A stretch of DNA of 64,000 bases from assembly GCA_963922205.1 (NCBI GenBank), contig CAWUHX010000357.1:1-64000 (forward strand), in the 5' to 3' direction. Source of the stretch: Romanomermis culicivorax (taxonomy: Eukaryota; Nematoda; Enoplea; Mermithida; Mermithidae). Below the pieces are notes generated by a model. The model was not told where the DNA came from, did not search any database, and saw only the letters and a list, made by a program, of their open reading frames with translations. A program made the translations under genes and the position numbers. Shown here piece by piece: positions 57,501 through 64,000 of this stretch (positions are counted from its first letter, which is position 1; the number at the start of each line of letters is the position of its first letter).

Positions 57501-58514
57501 TGTAAATAGCAAAATTCGGAAAGCATTTTCATATTACATTATAGAGCATTGTATCCTGCATCAGTTACACGGTCAATAATAAAATTGCTAAATGCCTAGG
57601 CCGATATATCTGAAGGCACGCAAATAGACAGAAAAATGCTAAAAAAGGAGAAAATTCCAAACTTTGGGATACTGTAGCCCCACGAATTTTATTTTTTATG
57701 AGTTCAGGAATTATATTAATGATCACCATACGAAACATGTATTACTGTCTTATTTTTAAAATTTATCAAGCCCCAGTATTTCCACAGTGGAGGTCGGAAC
57801 TTCCAGAAAATACAATTATGAGATAGTGTTCAAACGTCAGGTTGTGCGACCCTCTACCAGTACATGAATTTCCGTAATTTTTTGTCGTCAGCTAGAAGAC
57901 ATCATAAGCTATCTATTGTATAGGGAATTTTTCGGTCCTTCTGAGCTTTAGCAGTATATATGGCGATTTTTGAGAAAAAATGACAATTTTTGCTCTCAAA
58001 ATTTGATGTTTCAAGCACCACTATATTATTAATAAGCCCTTTAGACTAATGAATCCTACAGTAAATTGTGGCTCATCCATTGGCATAATATTGGGTAAAT
58101 TTTTAGAACACGATGTCTGACATACCTAAACTTGCAAAAGTTAAAGGAAGTGTATGTCAAAAATCGAAAGTCGTCAACTTTCGTCTTACTGTAGCAATGT
58201 GAGTTTTGATTTTCAAACGAAATGAACATCATTTTCGTTTCTAGCGCATTAAGTTACATCAAATATGTGATTTTCAGGTAGGGTTAATTTTTTACTTATC
58301 ACAACTCTCTGTATAAGAAGCTGAATTCTCTCAGACATTGTCTCTTAATGACAATGTTATAACATACAGAGCTAAGCTACAGATCAGCTGCACCTCTTTC
58401 TCGATATGTTTTGTGTGCATGAGTTAAGCTACTGCAGCTTAAAGGCAATGGTATAACATATAGAGTTAAGCTACAGCTCAGCTGGTTATGAAGTCTCTTT
58501 GATGAAACTGGCCC
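54539..58514. mobile_element. Large element with about 1.1-kb inverted arms and coding centre
   Basis: The ends GGGCCGGTTTGATCAAAGAG and the inverse of GGGCCAGTTTCATCAAAGAG are flanked by CAG on both sides, a possible 3-bp duplication. The outer about 175 bp of each arm carry TTAAGCTGCAGCTCAGCTG-type units. Inside these, CTGAGAGAATTC (54715) and its inverse (58334) open arms of about 1 kb that align over most of their length (54715-55690 and 57330-58334). The two layers may be one element inserted into another. The centre (55.8-57.2 kb) has three open stretches of unknown family. A shortened derivative of the inner arms lies at 1447-2100. Confidence 0.7.
55807..57237 (+). pseudogene. Unassigned coding remnant in the inverted-arm element
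   Basis: Three open stretches lie in a row: 55807-56112 (101 codons), about 56115-56645 in another frame, and 56725-57237 (170 codons). The composition looks protein-like: NIDWASAQTMLVAIMDPTLG, a Cys-containing SYFPLNKL...CCDKC patch, an acidic tail with CENSPFDCPEEV, and an EAD-rich stretch near the end. The frame changes could be indels or introns. The position between the arms suggests the element's own transposase or a captured gene. I recognise no catalytic DDE motif. The CCDKC patch faintly recalls a RecQ zinc site, but too weakly to name. Confidence 0.35.
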
Positions 58515-58517
58515 CAG

Positions 58518-60184
58518 ATGTTTATTTTTTAAAACCTTCCAGATATAAGCATGCACAAGAGACATAATTATTGAAGCAATTTTGAATAATTAACATTTCA
58601 TGGGCTACCAACTGTCGTATGCGGAAAACATTTTGACAAACATGAAAAACATGCTACAGTATGATTATCGATCAAATATGATCAAGTTCGAAAATTTCGT
58701 TTAAATTCAACATTTTTGAATGGGTCTCAAAAAGTACGTTTCGGGAGCGTCTTTGTAGAGCGGTACGCAAGATTGGTGACCGGCGCAAAAACTTCGCTGA
58801 TCGCTTTTCGGCGAACCGAGTGACCGACAACGAACGCCGAGTCTCAAATTTTTAAAAGATTCTTTTCCAATTGTGCATCCATATTCTGCGAACAAGGATG
58901 GACTACAATCGAGGCATAGACTGTGCATGACGAATGGCAAATGATCGGCTTGGGCTACGCTGGGGTCTAAATCCCCGTAACCACCAAGAGTAGGATAAAA
59001 GCCTTGATGCTAAAATATAAAGCAGCACATTTAATTGAAAATGATAGACACAGAGCGAAAGATGAAAAAGTAGGTTAAATTTGAAACGCAATTTGCAATC
59101 AAACGAAAAGTTTTTACTGTAGAAAAATGATAAAATTCTTTATGGGAAAGGGTAAAATCTGTGAAAAAAACATCTGCTCATCCACTGTCCATTTGGACAG
59201 AATCGCGTCGATATATCGAGAAATTTTGATCACTTAACAGAGTTTTTTGATCTCATTTCCAGCTGTTCAGTTTTCCGCTCACAGACGAAAATTTTTCTCA
59301 TGGAGTACAGTAATAAGCTTACTAATTTTTTGCAGTTATGAATTTATCTCATAATATTCTTACAAAATTTAGATGTGAAACAGGGTGTCCCAATACATTT
59401 CTGAAATGTCGGCTGATGCACAGCTGTGTTTTATTTGTTTTCATTCTTTTGCATGAAATTAATCTTATGATATTTTTCTTATTGCAATCACGATATCTAG
59501 TCCTGCATGTTTCAAACTTTTTGACATTGTCGTCTATCATTGCAAATTATTTATTGATGACACAACTTAAATATTTCGAATCCTCTTGCAAAGCTCGTTT
59601 GGAAAAATCCAGGAAAAATATTCTCAGGATCAAATTACAGGGTAAGGCCCAACTAACTCTCAGGAGATTTTAGATTGCATGGTCAAAACCTGCGTGAAAA
59701 ACACTGCAGTTTTTTAGCATCATTGAAGAGATCTTCATTGAAACTTTGTTTAGAAATTATAAGAACGAGGAAAAAATGTCACTTACTGTAAAACATTTTG
59801 GATCCACGCCAACTGGGTACGGGTTACTGCACGACAGAAAACGTACGGTCATTTCGTTAGCGAAGATTTTGTACGGCCATGCTGAAAATGATACAAATAT
59901 TTTCAAGTCGCGGCCCCTTACAACATAAGTCGAAACTAGTTTCATCTTTTATCTTACTGTAACTTGGTGTAGTAGTTTTTCGAATCTTGCGGCATTTTGT
60001 TTTCAATTCTAATTAAATAACCTGCAGCGTCTTTAGCGGTATTTGCAAGAAGTTGATTGTGTAATACTGTATGTTTAATCACTGTGCTTTTCTGCTTAGT
60101 TGATCGCTTGATGGCTTTCATTTTTTTGCACCTATTTTGAACCTTCATTGATCAATAAATCTGCTTATTCAAATTGATTATTGT
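58518..60184. other. No recognised gene
   Basis: AT-rich sequence. A GC-richer patch at 58735-58970 has no clear frame. A mariner-like end CAGGGTGTCCCAATACATTTC near 59381 has no visible partner. The frames at 59338-59673 and 59746-59928 lack motifs. Confidence 0.35.
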
Positions 60185-60763
60185 TTGTTGTGGCACCCAG
60201 TTGTTTATCATGCGGCCTGCTCTGCACATACGACTACCACTATGAATAAACTTTTTCGGCTTGATTAGCACGTTTTGTAGCGTGTTAATTTCTATGCAGA
60301 AAATTCAGAGTTCGAGCCCTCACTGAGCATTACTTTTCGGATGCGTCAGCCATGGCGCGACCCCCATGCAGGGCTTCTTCCTCGTTGAAGGTGTAAGGGT
60401 TGTTGTAGTGGTGCGACCGGCTGTTTGCCACGAGGCATGCTCTGCCTCCAAATCCACATGGCTTGATTAATGCAGTTAGTAGTGCATTTCTATGCAGAAT
60501 GTCGTGGGTTCGAGCCCCTCACCAATCATTATTATTGTAATGCAGCAGCCACGGGACTTACGATATAAGTGACGACGCTCGGCCCTCTCCTTTCTGAAGG
60601 GGTAGGAGGTGTTGCAGTGGTTGTCACCTGGCCTGCTCTTCCTCTAAACCATCCACATGGCTTAATTAAGGCAGTTGCTAGTGAATCTGTCTTGTAGGCA
60701 GGATGTCAAGGTTTGAAGCACCTCACCAAGCCCAATTTTTCTAATGGACAGGCCACACATTTA

Positions 60764-60960
60764 AGGCCCTGTCATACATCGCCGCGCGGTACCGCGCGGT
60801 GCCGTACGGCGCCGCTTTTTTACTTTTGGATTTTGCTCTTCTCAAAAAATGTGCATTGGTTTAGTTGAAACCTGACGGGGCGCCGCAAAAATTACAAAAA
60901 CCTATTCATACTTCAAAGGCGGTACCGCGCGGCGCCGCGCGGTGAAATATGACAGGGCCT
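60764..60960 (+). mobile_element. Harbinger-type MITE, copy 1
   Basis: The ends AGGCCCTGTCATA and its inverse are flanked by TTA on both sides (60761-60763, 60961-60963), matching the TWA target of PIF/Harbinger. The subterminal parts are very GC-rich palindromes (CCGCGCGGCGCCGCGCGG-like). It is 197 bp long and non-coding. Confidence 0.8.
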
Positions 60961-61034
60961 TTAGACTTACGATATTAGTGATCATCCCGGGCCCCTTAGA
61001 GAGATGAATGTTGTATTAGTGAAGCCCGATGTTA

Positions 61035-61312
61035 AGGCCCTGTCATACTTCACCGCGCGGCACCGGCCGGCGCCGCGCGGTACTGCCTTTGAAGTATGAA
61101 TAGGTTTTTGCAATTTTTGCGGCGCCCCGTCAGGTTTCAACTAAACCAATACACATTTTTTGAGAAGAGCAAAATCCAAAAGTAAAAAAGCGGCGCCGCG
61201 AAGTATGACAAGCCACCGCGCGGTACAGCGCGGTGCCGCGCGGCGCCGCCTGTTAGTATGAATAGGACAACCGACACCGCGCGGCGCCGCGCGGCGATGT
61301 ATGACAGGGCCT
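61035..61312 (-). mobile_element. Harbinger-type MITE, copy 2 (opposite orientation)
   Basis: It has the same termini, again with TTA on both sides (61032-61034, 61313-61315). The inner core is the inverse of copy 1, with an extra GC-rich block of about 80 bp at the right. The pair can form a hairpin of about 170 bp over a 74-bp spacer. Confidence 0.8.
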
Positions 61313-61535
61313 TTAGTGTTGTGACCTGCTCTGGTTCAAACCTATTTAGCTGGCTTCGTTGGCGCAGTTGGTAGCACGCCTGCATTGCATGTGGAATGCT
61401 GATGCACCAGCTTCAGATTTGCAATTGGCGACTATCCTGGACCATTTACACCTTAAAGGGTTGTAGCGTGTCACTGTCTTGTAATGCCGAATGACGAGGG
61501 TTCGAGCTCCTCACCAAGCAGTTTTTTCTGAAGTG

Positions 61536-62504
61536 TTCTTGAACATATTGATGTTTGACGTGTTGAACTTGAAAAACAAACCGCTACAATGCTTCTTTCG
61601 ACCTTTGTTGATTAGTCATTTTTTCTAATCGTTTCTTTGTGATCGATGTGAGCCTGTGAATGAACTGCATATACTCCATTTATTTTGAAATGATCGATGC
61701 AGCGAGGATGCAAAATTATGGAAGGCTCGTTGATTCTATTAAATCAATGTTTCCGTTATGCTACATGCTACTTGATGATCACTCTTTTCAATCATTTCGA
61801 AAGTGTCGAATGTGATTTCCTGATCTCTAATAGGGCTGTGTTTCCCGAAATTCCGACTGCTGCATCCATCACTTCAAAATGAATGGACTGTAGTGATCCA
61901 ATGACGAGAGGACGATTTGTTGATGATCGATTTTGATCAAGAGGAGCAGTTTTTAAATATCAGCGAACAGTGTTGGAAGCAGAGATCTAGCACCTCGATT
62001 CATGCATCGATTCCTATGAACGAAAAGTTAGTATTTTTCTCAATTGACAAACCATCAATACATGTGGTGAGATCTATCCTAGTACATTATTTAAAATGGT
62101 GTATCTCCATCCATTTTTGATGGAGCAGTGGGACCATTTACTGTACATTACGCTTCCTAAGTTTCTGGTTTTGCATAGAGCTTGGGGGAAGCCTCCACGC
62201 TGCAGACTAGTGTCTGACTTCCAGTGAGTTGCAAGGTTGTCTTTGGTCTATATACAACTATTGCACTGCACTTTCTTTCACCCATGGAAAGCTCTTTTGA
62301 GTGACCTACAGGTTAGATCTGTATTGCTGATCAGTATTTTTATAAGCATACCATAATTTTCCTCAATTTGTATTTATTTTTCTGAGTGTGCCAAAAAATT
62401 TTCACTAGCGCAGGCCTAACTTTATTAGCGCTGCACCAAAAACACTGTCGCTGATGTCGCTTGACCTAACCAAAAGCCAAACTCTTGAATCTCGGATCAA
62501 AAAT
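61536..62504. other. No recognised exon
   Basis: A diverged repeat shared with 23150-23300 lies at 61690-61830. Otherwise spacer; it may be intron of the minus-strand gene represented at 62511-62794, but I found no second exon. Confidence 0.35.
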
Positions 62505-62510
62505 ACTTAC

Positions 62511-62794
62511 ACGGCGAAACACAAGACCTTTTTTCACACGTCGTAAACGTTTTAGCATATTCTCCGAAAATCAATTTTCCTTGAAATTTAACGCAAGATA
62601 TAGTTGGATCGCACAACAGCCTAATGCCGCCGGACTGACTCGGTGGTCGGACATGATATAAAGCATCCGCGTGGCCAACGCATTGACCTTTCACGCATAG
62701 TTTGCCTTGATCACAAGGTGTCCAATCGTCGACAGGCATATCGTGTGTTTCACGTGTATAATTCCACCACCAAATGAAAAAGTCATTTGTATAG
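62511..62794 (-). CDS. Internal exon with ADAM/ADAMTS-type cysteine motif
   Basis: On the minus strand, CCTTTTTTGCAG precedes and GTAAGTATTT follows a 284-bp open block. Both are strong nematode-style splice borders. It enters in phase 2 and leaves in phase 1. The product of about 94 residues has ten cysteines or so spread through it and contains DDWTPCDQGKLCVKGQCV, which fits the end of the cysteine-rich region of reprolysin-type metalloproteases (usual form DGTPC-G-K-C-NG-CV). The rest (LLCDPTISCVKFQGK, TCEKRSCVSPC) is extracellular-like. No catalytic HExxH is here. A host gene on the minus strand is likely, with its other exons beyond repeats or outside the window. A WAP-like or other small disulphide domain is the alternative. 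Confidence 0.5.
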
Positions 62795-63447
62795 CTGCAA
62801 AAAAGGCTCATCACAAGATTCCTGGCATCTACCTTGTTTAGTCCAAAGAAAATTCATTTGCTACCATAGTGATGGTGGTGTATCTGTGTCAAAATCAGTT
62901 GAGGCCAGGATCAGCAGCCAAAAATATTTTGGGGGTCTACACAATTTTATTCTAACTTTGACCAAGTATAACTCTGCCAAAAATGAAGTTACATCATTTT
63001 AAAGTATGTTTTTGAATAGATTTGTCGATCGACGTTCAACTTCCAAAGATTCTGGAAATGTGTGATTGAAAAGAGAGTCAAAACCTAGCAAAGTGCCCCA
63101 AGTATCAAGCAGCTTTTGAGTGACCGTAGGTAGAATTTAACCTCGATTTGATGGCCTAGATTAGAGGCTGTATGATGCCAGAGGTATAGTGAAATAAAAT
63201 GCTACAAATCGTCGACCTGAATTTGAGTTTCATCAAGATTTTATATTTTCTCAAATACACACTACCTATTCATTTGAAGAAGATCTGACTTCAGCATTCA
63301 TTTTTTCACTCTGACTGCTTTCAGCTTCGGCTGTTATGTCAATGTCTGTAAGCGAATTTGTGAAAGAACAAAGCAAAAAGCGGAGAAACTTTGCCCACTC
63401 GCAAACAAATTTTACTTCGAAAATATAGGGTGCGTATTTTGAGGCTG
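62795..63447. other. Probable intron or spacer of the minus-strand gene
   Basis: No upstream exon in phase with 62794 could be found; the nearest donor-like site (GTAGATG at 62832) would put a stop in frame. AT-rich, no repeats recognised. Confidence 0.3.
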
Positions 63448-64000
63448 AGGTGAGCCAAAAAAAAGGCGACTGGTGCTGACCTTCATAACTTTCGAATGGA
63501 TGAAGCTTTTTTAATGCGCATTGCTGCATTAGAATTCCCTGTTTGTCTTTGTTGTAAGGGCCAAATTTTATGCTCCTAGCATTTATGGTTTTTGTACAAA
63601 TAGAAATTTAGTAAAAGTAGTCATTTTTCAAAAAGTAAAAGTCGTGAAATCAAAGTATAAGTTTTCCTATTGTGAAAAAAAATTTTGTAAAGCTGTTTAA
63701 ACACAATAATAGTCAAAAAATCACCCACATTTGTAATTCACATGTAATTTAAAATCGTTAACTTCTTGTTTCAATATGGGCAAAATTACGCAAAAATCAA
63801 GAGCTTTTCTTTTGAAACTGGAAAAAAACAAAATCAAAAGAAAATCAATTCTGTCATTGAACAGTTCGAAAAAAAATTAAAATTATTAATGAAACAAAAA
63901 CTAGGACACACTAAAACGGTTCTCTTGTAGTTATCAGCTGTTATGGTGCTCATGATTGGATCTATTTCACTTTTTCTGTTGTAAAACATGTTGATTTTTA
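63448..64000 (+). mobile_element. Mariner-like MITE, second copy, cut by the window end
   Basis: From GGTGAGCCAAAAAAAAGGCGAC the sequence follows 52676-53200 (ACTTTCGAATGGATGAAGC, TTTGTCTTTGTTGTAAGGG, TTCTTGTTTCAATATGGG), diverged by many substitutions. The right end lies outside. Confidence 0.7.

Larger units (their letters stand above)
60185..61535 (+). repeat. Tandem array of tRNA-derived (SINE-like) units
   Basis: About five units of roughly 200 bp each hold a tRNA-like segment and a shared tail (CTTACGATATAAGTGA... and GTTGCAGTGGTTGTCACCTGG). The tRNA-like part shows a B box GGGTTCGAGCCCCTCACC (60505-60530) and GGGTTCGAGCTCCTCACC (61497-61515), and one unit has an A box TGGCGCAGTTGG (61372). 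The GCTTCGTTGGCGCAGTTGGTAGC stretch is tRNA-Met-like; the last unit is tRNA-Thr-like around CTTGTAA. None folds as a full tRNA. Two MITEs interrupt the array. Confidence 0.6.

Noticed and set aside
58950-58990. tRNA 3' half (GGGGTCTAAATCCCC stem-loop)
   Set aside because: The loop lacks the TTC of a T loop and no 5' half is present.
61363-61436. Functional tRNA gene with A box TGGCGCAGTTGG
   Set aside because: No B box at the right spacing and no acceptor or anticodon stem that closes; fits a SINE unit better.

Overview
The window is repeat-dominated eukaryotic DNA, most likely from a nematode. Evidence for a nematode: AT-rich spacers, candidate introns of only about 40-90 bp with TTTTCAG/TTGCAG-type acceptors and GTAAGT-type donors, and nested transposable elements everywhere. 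From memory, the proline-rich retroelement protein at 45.4-48.7 kb resembles predicted proteins of the mermithid Romanomermis culicivorax. I could not check that by search, so the species is a guess.

Layout. 0-5 kb: short inverted-repeat elements with G/C runs, then a pogo/Tigger-like DNA transposon (793-4034) whose transposase gene is cut short and which is itself split by a 1.2 kb hAT-type insertion with a perfect 8-bp target duplication. 5-20 kb: overlapping families of non-autonomous elements, a dispersed GGCGC-GAA-GCGCC hairpin repeat, a 2.2 kb duplicated block (12141-14343 and 17557-19721), and an inverted-repeat element holding two 955-bp tandem units. 20-27.6 kb: MITEs, minisatellites, and a series of short phase-compatible exons that may be a host gene (21231-22126).

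27.6-49.8 kb is the centre of the window: two Ty3/Gypsy-class LTR retrotransposons, one inside the other. The outer element (27604-49785, plus strand, target duplication GAGA) is old and broken. The inner element (28731-38655, minus strand, target duplication CATC) landed in the outer gag gene. Its two 598-bp LTRs differ at 2 positions by eye, and its 2196-codon gag-pol frame is open except for one stop in the integrase tail. Between pol and the 3' LTR the outer element carries about 5 kb of extra coding sequence. This starts with a DEDDy-type 3'-5' exonuclease-like domain (RNase D/WRN-exonuclease class) and continues into a long proline-rich, charged protein. The inner element lacks this module. 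This is the most unusual system in the window.

50-64 kb: an element built of alternating GAAGGT/ACCTTC motifs (50.7-52.0 kb), a mariner-like MITE, a 4 kb element with inverted arms of about 1.1 kb around unassigned coding sequence (54539-58514), a tandem array of tRNA-derived (SINE-like) units broken by two oppositely oriented Harbinger-type MITEs (60.2-61.5 kb), a single well-bounded minus-strand exon with an ADAM/ADAMTS-type cysteine motif (62511-62794), and a second mariner-like copy running off the end.

Apart from the two candidate host-gene pieces, everything recognised is mobile DNA. The gag-pol products would act together in reverse transcription and integration; the role of the exonuclease protein is unknown.
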